Origin: a bacterium
Lineage (GTDB): Bacteria > Chloroflexota > Dormibacteria > Aeolococcales > Bog-877
NCBI GenBank assembly: GCA_021795235.1
Contig: JAJYPP010000026.1
Coordinates: 1 to 38,922 of the forward strand
Reading direction: 5' to 3'
Length of the DNA stretch: 38,922 bases
Both the position numbers and the translations under genes were made by a program. Positions 16,187 through 24,502 of the stretch are shown here, piece after piece; position 1 is the stretch's first letter; the number at the start of each line of letters is the position of its first letter. The notes beneath the pieces are model-generated. The model ran no database searches. It was not told the DNA's origin and saw only the letters and a program-made list of their open reading frames with translations.

Positions 16187-16969
16187 ATGGCAGAAGAACC
16201 GGAGGGCCGGGGGCCCAGTCCCTGGCGTAAGGAGTACCGGCGCGACCGGGACCTGCCCTGGGCGCGAAGTCCTGCGGCCCGTGCCGTGCGCTCCACCCTG
16301 CTCAACTTCGTGATCGGCCCGGTCTTCCGCTACTATGGCCGACCCATCGTCTTCGGGCTGGAGAACCTGCGCGCGGTCAAGCCGCCCTTCCTGTTGGCGG
16401 CCAACCACTCCAGCCACCTCGACACCCCCGCCATCCTGCTCGCTCTGCCGCCGCGCCTGCGGCGCCGGACCTTGGTGGCGGCCGCCGCCGACTACTTCTT
16501 CGACGAAGCCTGGAAAGGGGCCCTGGTGGCGCTGGCCGTGGGTGCCATCGCGGTCGAACGGGAGCGGCCCCCCCGCCAGTCGATGAAGCTGGTGCGGCGG
16601 CTGCTGGCCGACGGCTGGAACTTGGTGGTGTTCCCTGAGGGAGGTCGCAGTGCCGATGGCAGGCTCCACAGCGGCAAGCGAGGGATCGCCCACCTGGCCG
16701 CGGCTTCTGGAGTTCCGGTCGTGCCGGTGGGGGTGATCGGGACCTTCGCCGCCCTGCCGGCCGGATATCACTGGCCGCGACACGCCAAGGTCGAGGTCCA
16801 CTTCGGCACGCCCCTCTTCACGGATGGCCATCCCAAGCCGGGCCCGGGTCCGGCGGGCCTGCGCAACGCCACCGAGGGGATCATGGCCTCGATCCAGGCT
16901 CTGACCGGGCAGGAGCTGGCCAGCGAGGCGGCGGCGACTGGCCCGCCCAGCCGGATCACCGGCGGTTAG
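16187..16969 (+). CDS. plsC: 1-acyl-sn-glycerol-3-phosphate acyltransferase (PlsC family)
   Basis: About 260 residues with the four PlsC blocks: NHSSHLD (NHX4D), the AVERER region, FPEGGRS, and VPVVPVGVIGT. The family acylates lysophosphatidic acid to phosphatidic acid (EC 2.3.1.51) at the membrane, which feeds CDP-diacylglycerol to both phosphatidyltransferases in this window. ATG 16187 has GAAGG at 16177-16181 and lies after a promoter-like sequence, so it is preferred to ATG 16106. Specificity for lysophosphatidate is assumed from the family. Confidence 0.87.
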   Translation: MAEEPEGRGPSPWRKEYRRDRDLPWARSPAARAVRSTLLNFVIGPVFRYYGRPIVFGLENLRAVKPPFLLAANHSSHLDTPAILLALPPRLRRRTLVAAAADYFFDEAWKGALVALAVGAIAVERERPPRQSMKLVRRLLADGWNLVVFPEGGRSADGRLHSGKRGIAHLAAASGVPVVPVGVIGTFAALPAGYHWPRHAKVEVHFGTPLFTDGHPKPGPGPAGLRNATEGIMASIQALTGQELASEAAATGPPSRITGG

Positions 16970-17044
16970 CGCTCTCCTCCGTACCGGGACAGCCGTGCGG
17001 TACGCTGCCTGGCTGTCGGCCGCGCCCACCACAGGAGTTCCAAC

Positions 17045-17566
17045 TTGAGCCTCGATGACGCGGCGCCACTGGTCGGAGTGGTGATGGGCTCCCGCTCGGA
17101 CTGGGAGGTGATGCGCCACTGCCACGAGACGCTGGTGGTGCTGGGGATCGCCCACGAGACCCGGGTGGTCTCCGCGCACCGCACCCCCAATCTGCTCTTC
17201 AGTTGGGCGGAGTCGGCCGAGGGCAGGGGTGTCCGGGTCATCATCGCCGGGGCTGGCGGGGCCGCTCACCTCCCGGGGATGCTGGCGGCGAAGACCCAGC
17301 TGCCGGTGCTCGGAGTTCCCGTTGAATCGCACGCCCTCAAGGGCATGGACTCCCTGCTCTCGATCGTCCAGATGCCGGCTGGCGTACCCGTGGGGACGCT
17401 TGCGATCGGCAGGGCGGGAGCGGTCAACGCGGCCCTGCTCGCGGCGGCCATCCTGGCCCTCAGCGACCCCACGATCCGGGGCCGGCTGGTCGCCTGGCGC
17501 AGCGAGCAGACCGAAGCGGTCCTGGCCCTGCCGGACCCTGGTCGAGAAGCTGGGGCTGGAAGTTAG
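17045..17566 (+). CDS. purE: N5-carboxyaminoimidazole ribonucleotide mutase
   Basis: A 173-residue class I PurE that interconverts N5-CAIR and CAIR in purine synthesis (EC 5.4.99.18). Motifs GSRSDW at about residues 15-20, VSAHRTP and [11 protein letters not shown] are intact. TTG start at 17045 is supported by AGGAG at 17033-17037. The stop at 17564-17566 is one base from the proposed start of purK, its partner enzyme in the same pathway. Confidence 0.95.
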   Translation: MSLDDAAPLVGVVMGSRSDWEVMRHCHETLVVLGIAHETRVVSAHRTPNLLFSWAESAEGRGVRVIIAGAGGAAHLPGMLAAKTQLPVLGVPVESHALKGMDSLLSIVQMPAGVPVGTLAIGRAGAVNAALLAAAILALSDPTIRGRLVAWRSEQTEAVLALPDPGREAGAGS

Positions 17567-17567
17567 G

Positions 17568-18707
17568 TTGGGGCCTAGGATCGGCTGCCTCGGGGGTGGC
17601 CAGCTGGGGATGATGCTCGCTCTGGCGGGATACCCGTTGGGGCTCTCCTTCGCCTTTCTGGATCCGGCCCATGACGCTGCTGCGGGCCAGGTTGGAGAGC
17701 TCGTGACCGGCTCATACTGCGACCACGCGCGGTTGGCCGAGCTGGCCGATCGGTCCGACCTGATCACCTTCGAGTTCGAGTCGGTTCCGGACAGCTCGGC
17801 CGCGGCGCTGGCTTCCCGGACCGAGGTCTTCCCGCCGCCGAAGGCGCTGGCCGTGGCCCAGGACCGGCTTCTGGAGAAGCGTCTGTTCCAGGAGTTGGGG
17901 ATCCCCGCTGCCGCCTACGCTGAGGTCGGAGGACCCGAGGACTTCCAACCCGCCTGGGCGTCGCTGGGCCGCCCAGCGCGCCTCAAGTCCAGGAGGCTGG
18001 GTTACGACGGGCACGGCCAGGCGGTCGTCGCGGCCGCCGAGCAGCTGGAGGGGGCCTGGCTGGAGGTCGGGAGGGTGCCTTGCATCCTGGAGGAGGAGGT
18101 CCCGTTCGAACGGGAGCTGTCCATCATCGGGGTCCGGTCCGGGAGCGGCGAGATCGGGTTCTACCCCCTGGCCGAGAATCACCACCAGGCCGCGGTGCTG
18201 CGGCTCTCGCTGGCGCCGGCGCCGGAGGTATCGGGGAGGCTGGAGCAGGATGCCCGGGGTATCTCCCAGGCGATCATGGAGAAGCTGGATTACCGCGGGG
18301 TGCTGGCCGTGGAGCTGTTCCAGGTAGGGGCGTCGCTCCTGGCCAACGAGATCGCGCCGCGGGTGCACAACTCGGGGCACTGGACCCAGGATGCCGCCGT
18401 CACCTCCCAGTTCGAGAACCACCTGCGAGCGGGCCTCGGCTGGCCCCTCGGCAACTCTGAGTCCACCGGACCCTGCGCGATGGTCAACCTGCTCTCGACC
18501 ATTCCCGACCAGTCCCGGCTGCTGGCAATCCCCGGAGCCCGCCTCCACCTCTACGGCAAGGCCCCCCGCCCTCTGCGCAAGCTTGGGCACGTCAACGTGG
18601 CCAGCCCGGACCCGGGCGCGGTCACCGCCTCTGTGGAGCGGGTGGGGGCGGTCCTGGGGGTCGATCTTCCCAAGCCTCGGTTCAAGGGGTCGTATTGGCC
18701 CCGTTGA
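17568..18707 (+). CDS. purK: N5-carboxyaminoimidazole ribonucleotide synthase
   Basis: About 379 residues of the ATP-grasp family. The N-terminal IGCLGGGQLGMMLALAGY loop, FEFESVP, KSRRLGYDGHGQ and the metal/ATP site NEIAPRVHNSGHWT are all present. It converts AIR, ATP and bicarbonate to N5-CAIR (EC 6.3.4.18), the substrate of PurE. The open frame extends far upstream, but the glycine-rich motif sets the start. TTG 17568, with GGAAG at 17558-17562, gives the usual length. Its 3' end overlaps the start of the next gene by 13 bases. Confidence 0.93.
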   Translation: MGPRIGCLGGGQLGMMLALAGYPLGLSFAFLDPAHDAAAGQVGELVTGSYCDHARLAELADRSDLITFEFESVPDSSAAALASRTEVFPPPKALAVAQDRLLEKRLFQELGIPAAAYAEVGGPEDFQPAWASLGRPARLKSRRLGYDGHGQAVVAAAEQLEGAWLEVGRVPCILEEEVPFERELSIIGVRSGSGEIGFYPLAENHHQAAVLRLSLAPAPEVSGRLEQDARGISQAIMEKLDYRGVLAVELFQVGASLLANEIAPRVHNSGHWTQDAAVTSQFENHLRAGLGWPLGNSESTGPCAMVNLLSTIPDQSRLLAIPGARLHLYGKAPRPLRKLGHVNVASPDPGAVTASVERVGAVLGVDLPKPRFKGSYWPR

Positions 18708-19771
18708 GCGCTCCCCTTGAGGCCTCATTGGGCTCGGTCTTGGGCCACCAAGAGCTGGTCGGGCGGTTGCGGCGGCAGCTGGCCGGTGGGTCGGTCGCCC
18801 ACGCGTACTGGATGAGCGGCCCCCCGAAGGTGGGCAAGACCACTCTGGCCCTCGGCCTGGCGGCTGAGCTCCTCGGCTCCTCCAGCTGGCCCGGCGGACC
18901 GCTTGCGCACCCGGACCTGTGGCTGGAGGACGAGGGCGGGACGCTTTCGATAGACCGAATCCGCGGGGGCGGCGAGGATCGGGGGGAGGGCCCGACGCTT
19001 CAGCACTTCCTCAGCCTGTCCGCCTTCGCCGGCCGGGCCAAGGTGGCGGTCATCGCCAATGCCGAGCGGATGACGCTGCCCGCCTCCAACAGCCTGCTGC
19101 GCATGCTCGAGGAGCCTCCACCCCAGTCCGTGATCTGCCTGACCACCTCCCGCCCCGAGTCAGAGCGGCTCCCCAGCACCCTGCGCAGTCGCTGCCAGGA
19201 GCTGCATCTGGGACCGGTCGAAGCTCCGGCCATCCGCGAGTGGCTGCGCTCGCGAACCTCGTGCGCTCAAGGGGCGGCGGAGGTCGCAGCCGCGCTGTGC
19301 CAGGGACGGCCCGGCCTGGCCCTCGAGCTGGTGGCGGACCCCGAGCTGGAGGGGCGCAGCGCGGCCGCGGTCAGACGCCTTCTGGACTGCCGGGCGGGCG
19401 GCCCCGGCGCCTGGCTGGCGCTGAGCCGCGACCTGGCCGAGCGGGGCCGGGATCGGGAGCAGGCCGTCTTCGCCATGCGAAGCTGGACCGCGTTCCTGCG
19501 GGACTGTTGCCGCCGGGCGGTCGGCGCCGCGGAGCTCACCACGCTTCCTCGCTGGACCCGCGAGTCAGCGGCATGGGCCAAGGCCCTGGGAGCGGCGGGA
19601 TGCCTCAGGCGCTACGATCTGGCCCTGGACGCCCTGTCCCGGCTGGACGAGAGTGCCACCGCGAGGCTGGTTCTGGACAGGTTTCTACTGCTCGCGTTCG
19701 GCGATCGCCCAGCCGGTCCCCGCGCAGCGGGGGGACGCCGGGGCGGGCCGGGAGCGAGCGATTTGCGCTGA
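18695..19771 (+). CDS. holB: DNA polymerase III delta-prime subunit (clamp loader)
   Basis: A 358-residue AAA+ clamp-loader protein. The P-loop GPPKVGKT is at about residues 43-50. AERMTLPASNSLLRMLEEPPP and the SRC motif in LRSRCQELHL are the typical delta-prime sensor and trigger elements. It helps load the sliding clamp on DNA. TTG 18695 has AAGGGG at 18684-18689 and overlaps purK. The downstream ricT-like gene is a widespread neighbour of holB, for example holB-yaaT in Bacillus, which supports the call. Confidence 0.9.
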   Translation: MAPLSAPLEASLGSVLGHQELVGRLRRQLAGGSVAHAYWMSGPPKVGKTTLALGLAAELLGSSSWPGGPLAHPDLWLEDEGGTLSIDRIRGGGEDRGEGPTLQHFLSLSAFAGRAKVAVIANAERMTLPASNSLLRMLEEPPPQSVICLTTSRPESERLPSTLRSRCQELHLGPVEAPAIREWLRSRTSCAQGAAEVAAALCQGRPGLALELVADPELEGRSAAAVRRLLDCRAGGPGAWLALSRDLAERGRDREQAVFAMRSWTAFLRDCCRRAVGAAELTTLPRWTRESAAWAKALGAAGCLRRYDLALDALSRLDESATARLVLDRFLLLAFGDRPAGPRAAGGRRGGPGASDLR

Positions 19772-19780
19772 GGTGCGGAC

Positions 19781-20665
19781 ATGACGCTAGTCGTGGGGGT
19801 CAAGTTCCGGCGACACGGGCCCCTCAACTATTACAGCCCGGGGGCGTGGGACCCAGTTCCAGGAGCCAGGGTGGTGGCGGAGATAGCGAGGGGGCTGGAG
19901 CTGGGCGAGGTTGTGATGGCGGCGGCCGACATCGATGCGGCGATGCTTCCCAGCCCCCTGGCCGAGATCACCAGGCTGGCCACACCGGAGGACCTGGAGG
20001 AGCGGGCGCGGCTGGACCAGCGGCTGCCGGAGGTAATGCGGACCGCTCGGGAGCTGGTCGAGGAGCGCAAGCTTCCGCTCAAGATCGCGCGGGCGGAGAT
20101 CAGCTTCGACGGCGGCCGGATCCTCTTCGATTTGACGGCCGAGCGTCAAACTCAATACCAGGATCTGGCCAAGGAGCTGGCGACCAGCCTGCGCTGCCGG
20201 GTGGAGTTGCGTCAGATCGGCAGCCGCGACGAGGCCCGGATCCAGGATGGATACGGCCCCTGTGGCAATCGCCTGTGCTGCTCCTCCTGGCTCAAGGAGT
20301 TCGTGCCGGTGACCATCAAGATGGCCAAGGAGCAGGGACTGCCGCTCAACCCCACCCGTCTCAACGGCATGTGCGGCAAGCTCAAGTGCTGCCTCCAATA
20401 CGAGAACGAGCAGTACGTCGACCTCAAACGCCGCCTGCCCAAGGTGGGATCTCAGTTGGAGCTCGAGCAGGGAGCGGCGGTGATCACGGAAATAAGCCTG
20501 GTCAGGGAGCAGGTCCTGGTCACTCTCACCGACAGCGGGACGGTTCTGGCGGTGCCGGCGGCGTCCCTGAGCCGGGCCCGGATCCCGACCGACGAAGGCG
20601 GCCCTCCCCGCGGCCGGCGCCGGGGGCGGGCGTCCGGGGAAGCTGGCTCAGACGTCCCCGCCTGA
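19781..20665 (+). CDS. ricT: PSP1-domain protein, RicT/YaaT-like
   Basis: A 294-residue PSP1 protein. The N-terminal block begins VVGVKFRRHGPLNYY. The central PSP1 block holds the cysteine-rich motifs GPCGNRLCCSSW at about residues 164-175 and GMCGKLKCC at about 201-209, which in RicT take part in iron-sulfur binding. In Bacillus subtilis RicT joins RicA and RicF in a complex affecting RNase Y processing. Whether that applies here is unknown. The basic C-terminus (residues about 270-294) is low complexity. The gene lies 9 bases after holB. Confidence 0.88.
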   Translation: MTLVVGVKFRRHGPLNYYSPGAWDPVPGARVVAEIARGLELGEVVMAAADIDAAMLPSPLAEITRLATPEDLEERARLDQRLPEVMRTARELVEERKLPLKIARAEISFDGGRILFDLTAERQTQYQDLAKELATSLRCRVELRQIGSRDEARIQDGYGPCGNRLCCSSWLKEFVPVTIKMAKEQGLPLNPTRLNGMCGKLKCCLQYENEQYVDLKRRLPKVGSQLELEQGAAVITEISLVREQVLVTLTDSGTVLAVPAASLSRARIPTDEGGPPRGRRRGRASGEAGSDVPA

Positions 20666-20666
20666 T

Positions 20667-20683
20667 CCGGGGTTCGTCCCCGG
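20667..20683. terminator. stem-loop between convergent genes
   Basis: CCGGGG at 20667-20672 and CCCCGG at 20678-20683 form a perfect 6-bp stem with a TTCGT loop, one base after the ricT stop codon. No T-run follows. It could end ricT transcripts and, read from the other side, those of the opposing CoxG-like gene. Confidence 0.5.
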
Positions 20684-20734
20684 CCGCTCACGGTCGAGCA
20701 CGGCTGGGCGGCGGCTCGGCTCGATCGGCTCCAG

Positions 20735-21367
20735 TCAGCGGTGGTGCGTGCCCCGCCATCTCCAGATCGCGGCCACCAGGGACCCCAACAGAAGGCCACC
20801 CAGCAGGTAGACGAACGTGCGGGCCCGGGGTCCGCCGGTGGGAGCCGCGGGCGGAACTATCTCCAGCCCCGGCCCACCCGGTTCGCCGACATCGGTTGGA
20901 CCCGAGGACGGTCTGCCCCCCGGAGGCCCGTCTGCCGGCGGGGCCAGCCGCCGCTCGAGCGCCTTGCCGAAGCGCTGGACCGCGGACCTCACCGCCTTGT
21001 CGCGTACCTCCTCACTGACCTCGTCCAGACGTCCCCGGCCGTCGACCAGGACCGTCAAGCGCAGGTCGCTGCCGCTGCCCTCGGCCTGCTTGAGCCTGGC
21101 TCTTACCTCGAGGTGGGCTCGGCCCGTGCCGCGCACCTCGCGCCCGCTCAGGGTCCAGGTCACCCGTCGCCCGGGCTCCTCGACGTGCTGGCGGGCGTAG
21201 CCCCGATAGGTGAGCGAGTGGCCTCCCAGCATGATGCGCAGGGTGCCCCTCCCGTCCTCATCCAAGTTGAGCCCTGGGACCAGCCCAAGCGCCCCGCCCC
21301 GCTCGACCAGGAGATCCCAGACCGTCTCGACCGGTGAGTTCAGCTTCATGATCTCGATGAGGGTCAC
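20735..21367 (-). CDS. CoxG-like SRPBCC-domain membrane protein
   Basis: A 210-residue protein. Residues 1-150 form a CoxG/SRPBCC-type domain (LNSPVETVWDLLVE, VPGLNLDEDGRGTLRIMLG, and VDGRGRLDEVSEEVRDKAV). A proline/glycine-rich linker follows, then a C-terminal membrane helix at about 187-204 (FVYLLGGLLLGSLVAAIW). CoxG homologues help anchor carbon monoxide dehydrogenase and related enzymes, but no cox genes are in view, so the role here is unknown. GTG start at 21367 has AGGAGG upstream and overlaps the stop of the RDD gene (GTGA). Confidence 0.75.
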   Translation of the reverse strand: MTLIEIMKLNSPVETVWDLLVERGGALGLVPGLNLDEDGRGTLRIMLGGHSLTYRGYARQHVEEPGRRVTWTLSGREVRGTGRAHLEVRARLKQAEGSGSDLRLTVLVDGRGRLDEVSEEVRDKAVRSAVQRFGKALERRLAPPADGPPGGRPSSGPTDVGEPGGPGLEIVPPAAPTGGPRARTFVYLLGGLLLGSLVAAIWRWRGTHHR

Positions 21368-22101
21368 GGGTGCTCCTCCTCTTCCTGGGGGCGATCGCCC
21401 CCATCCGGGTCTTGCCGGGCAGGCGCCGGCAGCGCGGCCACGGTCGGTGGCTTGGCGACCGGCTCCCAGCCCGGCAGGTGGCCTCCGCGCGGCGCCTGCG
21501 CGGCCGGGGGGGCCAGCGGCGGCTGTCGCGGCGGGCCGATCGCGACGAGGTCGCGAAGCGAACGGCCCTGCTGCTCCTGCCGTACGACGATCGAGTTGCC
21601 GAGCATGTCCTCGGGGCCCCGGTGGTCCGGTCTGAAGACGAGCAGGATGCTGCCGCCCACGAACTGAAAGAAGTTCAGGTACAGCCCGACCGCCGGCACC
21701 AGCCACGGCACCCAGAACGGCAGCGAGCGCAGGACCGCGTCCCGTACGCGCAGGGGGCTTCCGTCAACCCGCGTGATCCGCAGCCCCAGCAGGCGCTTGC
21801 CCACCGTGGCGGAGAGGATCAGGTAGCTGGCGATGAGGTAGGCGGCGGTGACCGCCTCCACCGCGATGAAGAAGTGCAGGTTGGAGGCCGCGTAGCCGGG
21901 CGTGTGGGCCATCGCCGCCGGGATTCCCTGCTTGGGGTGTAGCTGGACGTAGCGCTGGACCCGGGCAACGTCGGGAGCTGCGATAAGGAGGTAGGCGAGG
22001 ATCTCCGGGATGAGCAGGATGATGAAGTCGATGACGGCGGCCGCGAACCTCGGCCCCACCGGCAGGGCCCGAGCCCGCTCGGGGGCCAGAGACTGACTCA
22101 A
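21364..22101 (-). CDS. RDD-family membrane protein
   Basis: A 245-residue RDD protein. The opening is VGPRFAAAVIDFIILLIPEI, with the R..D signature of the family. Hydrophobic helices lie at about residues 20-45, 85-110 and 145-170, and LSATVGKRLLGLRI is the second conserved block. A proline-rich cytoplasmic tail takes up the last 60 residues. RDD proteins are poorly characterised membrane proteins. TTG start at 22101 follows AGAGG by seven bases on the minus strand. It is translationally coupled to the CoxG-like gene. Confidence 0.8.
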   Translation of the reverse strand: MSQSLAPERARALPVGPRFAAAVIDFIILLIPEILAYLLIAAPDVARVQRYVQLHPKQGIPAAMAHTPGYAASNLHFFIAVEAVTAAYLIASYLILSATVGKRLLGLRITRVDGSPLRVRDAVLRSLPFWVPWLVPAVGLYLNFFQFVGGSILLVFRPDHRGPEDMLGNSIVVRQEQQGRSLRDLVAIGPPRQPPLAPPAAQAPRGGHLPGWEPVAKPPTVAALPAPARQDPDGGDRPQEEEEHP

Positions 22102-22162
22102 CTTGGAACCTCTTGACACGGGTCCACGGCCCGCGGGCGGAACCGCTTCCCCTTGGGTTGGG

Positions 22163-22168
22163 ATTCTA
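22163..22168 (-). promoter_or_regulatory. possible -10 element of the RDD/CoxG pair
   Basis: On the minus strand TAGAAT lies about 60 bases before the TTG start at 22101. No matching -35 is seen, so support is weak. Confidence 0.25.
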
Positions 22169-22269
22169 TGGCGAAGGCCGCCGTCTGGCCTTCCGGGTCG
22201 GAGAGACGAACGTGTAACGATCGCTTGCGGAAGGGATCGACGCCGACGCGACCACTGTACCCTGCCCCC

Positions 22270-22506
22270 ATGCAGAAGCCCACAAGGGGCTCTCCAAAGT
22301 CGCTGCGGCGGCCGCAACCGGCGTTGGCGGTGCGGCCTTCCAGGCAGCGTCTCCGGAGGGGTTCCCGAGGGCAGGGAATGGTTGAATACGCGTTGGTGCT
22401 GATGCTGGTCGCGCTCGTCGTCATCGTAATCCTCACCGTTCTTGGGACCCATGTCGGCCACATGTACTCGAACATCAACCGTGGGGTCCAAACGGCCAGC
22501 TCCTGA
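22270..22506 (+). CDS. Flp-type pilin-like small protein
   Basis: A 78-residue protein with a basic leader of about 35 residues and then [20 protein letters not shown]. Processing after the glycine (G/QGMVEY) would place Glu at +5 and Tyr at +6, as in Flp/Fap pilins cut by TadV-type prepilin peptidase. The hydrophobic helix is followed by a short tail, [16 protein letters not shown], also typical. No tad secretion genes or peptidase are nearby. The start ATG 22270 is the nearest to the leader; an upstream ATG at 22153 would only extend it with unlikely sequence. Confidence 0.7.
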   Translation: MQKPTRGSPKSLRRPQPALAVRPSRQRLRRGSRGQGMVEYALVLMLVALVVIVILTVLGTHVGHMYSNINRGVQTASS

Positions 22507-22537
22507 CCCTGACCTCGGGGCCCTCCGGGCCCTCTGC

Positions 22538-22543
22538 TATTCT
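22538..22543 (+). promoter_or_regulatory. extended -10 promoter of the ferredoxin gene
   Basis: TGC-TATTCT with the hexamer at 22538-22543 is an extended -10 motif. A start near 22550 would leave a leader of about 55 bases. GGGCCC-TCC-GGGCCC at 22518-22532, just upstream, is a 6-bp hairpin that may end the pilin transcript. Confidence 0.45.
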
Positions 22544-22604
22544 CGAAGCACTGAGCAGCTCCCCCCTGCGGGGTGCCATGGTGGTTCCAGGAGTTCCAAC
22601 CCAC

Positions 22605-22904
22605 ATGACCTACGTCATCGGCGAGACCTGCATCGATGTCAAGGACAAGTCCTGCGTCGAGGTGTGCCCGGTGGACTGCATCATCGGCGACGATGAGGAT
22701 CGGATGCTTTTCATCGACCCTGAGGAGTGCATCGACTGTGGCGCTTGCGTCGACCCCTGTCCGGTGGACGCGATCTACGCAGAGGAGGACCTGCCCGGGG
22801 ACTGGCAGGAGTACACCGAGATCAACAAGGAGTACTTCCAGGATCGGGACGCGGCCCGTGCCAAGGTGGCGGTGAAGCAGGCCATCCCGGTCGAGCCCGC
22901 CTGA
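22605..22904 (+). CDS. fdxA: 7Fe ferredoxin (3Fe-4S/4Fe-4S), FdxA type
   Basis: A 99-residue ferredoxin. The first cluster ligands are spaced C-x7-C-x3-CP ([14 protein letters not shown]) and the second CxxCxxCxxxCP ([12 protein letters not shown]). The opening [11 protein letters not shown] and the tail [17 protein letters not shown] are characteristic of actinobacterial FdxA. It carries electrons in the cytoplasm; partners are unknown. ATG 22605 has AGGAG at 22589-22593. ATG 22578 would place that ribosome binding site inside the gene, so it is rejected. Confidence 0.93.
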   Translation: MTYVIGETCIDVKDKSCVEVCPVDCIIGDDEDRMLFIDPEECIDCGACVDPCPVDAIYAEEDLPGDWQEYTEINKEYFQDRDAARAKVAVKQAIPVEPA

Positions 22905-22929
22905 CCGGGACCCTGGCCAATTAGGTGTC

Positions 22930-22957
22930 TTGGTCCCAATAGCGGACCGGCTAATAT
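22930..22957 (+). promoter_or_regulatory. promoter of glnA
   Basis: TTGGTC at 22930-22935 and TAATAT at 22952-22957 are 16 bases apart, giving a start near 22964 and a leader of about 75 bases. Confidence 0.6.
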
Positions 22958-22974
22958 CGTGTGATAGACACGAT
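22956..22974. promoter_or_regulatory. perfect palindrome over the glnA transcription start (operator candidate)
   Basis: ATCGTGT at 22956-22962 and ACACGAT at 22968-22974 form a perfect 7-bp inverted repeat with a GATAG centre. It overlaps the -10 hexamer and the predicted start site, as expected for a repressor site. It does not resemble the GlnR half-site (GTnAC/GnAAC) known from other actinobacteria. Only the right arm would be transcribed, so it acts more likely as DNA than as an RNA hairpin. Confidence 0.55.
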
Positions 22975-22998
22975 GCCAGTGCCTGCGGAGCTTGATAG

Positions 22999-23032
22999 CC
23001 TTCTTCGAGTAGGGAATCGTCTTCGAAGGAGG
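22999..23032 (+). promoter_or_regulatory. hairpin sequestering the glnA ribosome binding site
   Basis: CCTTCTTCGA at 22999-23008 can pair with TCGAAGGAGG at 23023-23032: ten pairs with one G-T wobble and a 14-base loop. The 3' arm contains the whole Shine-Dalgarno sequence AAGGAGG of glnA, six bases before its ATG. The fold would block initiation unless opened by a ligand, protein, temperature or translation. The pairing is directly visible; any regulatory role is inference. Confidence 0.55.
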
Positions 23033-23038
23033 AGCTGA

Positions 23039-24496
23039 ATGGCCATGGCGCTAGAGGGCAGGCTGGGCACCGTACCGGGAACCGATCCGCAGGCGGTCAT
23101 CGCCTACGCCAAAGACCAGGGGATCAAGTTCGTCGACTTTCGCTTCAGCGACCTCCTGGGCCAGTGGCAGCACTTTAGCGTGCCTGTCTCGGAGCTCACG
23201 GAGCGTGTCTTCGCGGAGGGAGTCGGGTTCGACGGCAGCAGCATCAAGGGTTTCCAGGAGATCCACGAGAGCGACATGCTGCTGGTGCCGGATCCCAGGA
23301 CCGCCTGCGTCGACCCGATTCTGGAAGTTCCTACCCTCTTTCTGATCTGCGACATCGTGGACCCGGTCACCAAGGCCCGCTACAGCCGTGATCCGCGCTA
23401 CATCGCCTACAAGGCGGAGGCGCATCTCCGGCAGTCGGGGATCGCCGACACCAGCTACTGGGGACCGGAGATGGAGTTCTACATCTTCAACTCCATCCGC
23501 TTCGACCAGACGGTCAACGAGGGCTACTACCACATCGACTCGGTGGAGGGGATCTGGAACTCCGGGCGCAACGGCGTCCCTAACCTGGGCTTCCGGCCAC
23601 GGCTGAAGGAGGGCTACTTCCCGGTGCCGCCGGTGGACAAGCTGCAGGACCTGCGCAGTCGCATCTCGCTGGCGCTGGCGGAGGCGGGGATCGAGGTGGA
23701 GGTCCACCACCATGAGGTGGGGACCGCGGGACAGACCGAGATCGACATGCGCTACGACACCATGGTCTCGATGGCCGACAAGGTGCTGACCTTCAAGTAC
23801 ATAGTGAAGAACGTCTGCTACCGGGAGGGCTTCACCGCCACCTTCATGCCCAAGCCGCTCTTCGGGGACAACGGCAGCGGGATGCACACCCACCAGTCAC
23901 TCTGGAAGCAGGGTGATCCGCTGTTCTTCGACAGCAATGGTTACGCCCTGCTGTCGGACCTGGCCAGGTGGTACATCGGTGGCCTGCTGGCCCACGCGCC
24001 GGCGGTGCTCGCCTTCTCGGCACCCACCACCAACAGCTACCGGAGGCTGGTCCCGGGCTACGAGGCCCCGATCAAGCTGGCGTACTCGGCCCGCAACCGC
24101 AGCGCCTGCATCCGCATACCCACCTACAGCGAGCGACCCCAGTTGCGCCGTCTGGAGTTCCGCTCCCCGGACGCGACCGCCAACCCCTATCTCGCCTTCT
24201 CGGCCATGCTCATGGCCGGGCTGGACGGGATCCGGAACAAGATCGAGCCCCCGAAGCCGGTGGAAGCCGACCTGTACGAGCTGGAGGGCGAGGCGGCCAG
24301 AGAGGTCCGGGACCTTCCCGGCAGTTTGGAGGAGGTGCTCTTCGCGCTGGAGCGGGACCACGATTTCCTGTACGAGGGCGGGGTCTTCACCGAGGATCTG
24401 GTCCGGAACTGGATTGCGCTCAAGAGAGAGCGCGAGGTGGACCCGGTCAGGCTTCGGCCCCATCCCTACGAGTTCATGCTCTACGCCGACAGCTGA
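23039..24496 (+). CDS. glnA: glutamine synthetase, type I
   Basis: A 485-residue GSI enzyme making glutamine from glutamate, ammonia and ATP (EC 6.3.1.2). Visible motifs are GFDGSSIKGFQEIHESDMLL, MEFYIFN, the ATP-site MPKPLFGDNGSGMHTHQSLW and NRSACIRIP. The C-terminal DLYELEGE keeps the tyrosine that is adenylylated in GSI-beta enzymes. The length matches that group (about 470-480). ATG 23039 is chosen by AAGGAGG at 23026-23032; ATG 23045 is a second possibility. Control may act through the palindrome and hairpin in its leader. Confidence 0.96.
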   Translation: MAMALEGRLGTVPGTDPQAVIAYAKDQGIKFVDFRFSDLLGQWQHFSVPVSELTERVFAEGVGFDGSSIKGFQEIHESDMLLVPDPRTACVDPILEVPTLFLICDIVDPVTKARYSRDPRYIAYKAEAHLRQSGIADTSYWGPEMEFYIFNSIRFDQTVNEGYYHIDSVEGIWNSGRNGVPNLGFRPRLKEGYFPVPPVDKLQDLRSRISLALAEAGIEVEVHHHEVGTAGQTEIDMRYDTMVSMADKVLTFKYIVKNVCYREGFTATFMPKPLFGDNGSGMHTHQSLWKQGDPLFFDSNGYALLSDLARWYIGGLLAHAPAVLAFSAPTTNSYRRLVPGYEAPIKLAYSARNRSACIRIPTYSERPQLRRLEFRSPDATANPYLAFSAMLMAGLDGIRNKIEPPKPVEADLYELEGEAAREVRDLPGSLEEVLFALERDHDFLYEGGVFTEDLVRNWIALKREREVDPVRLRPHPYEFMLYADS

Positions 24497-24502
24497 GATG
24501 GG

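Noticed and set aside
16091..17767. A 558-codon minus-strand frame opposite plsC and purE
   Set aside because: Antisense shadow without domain content, crossing two genuine genes and a promoter-like region.
18919..21018. A 699-codon open frame on the plus strand across holB and ricT
   Set aside because: Gly/Pro/Arg-rich composition with no domain; it is the off-frame reading of two well-supported genes in GC-rich DNA.
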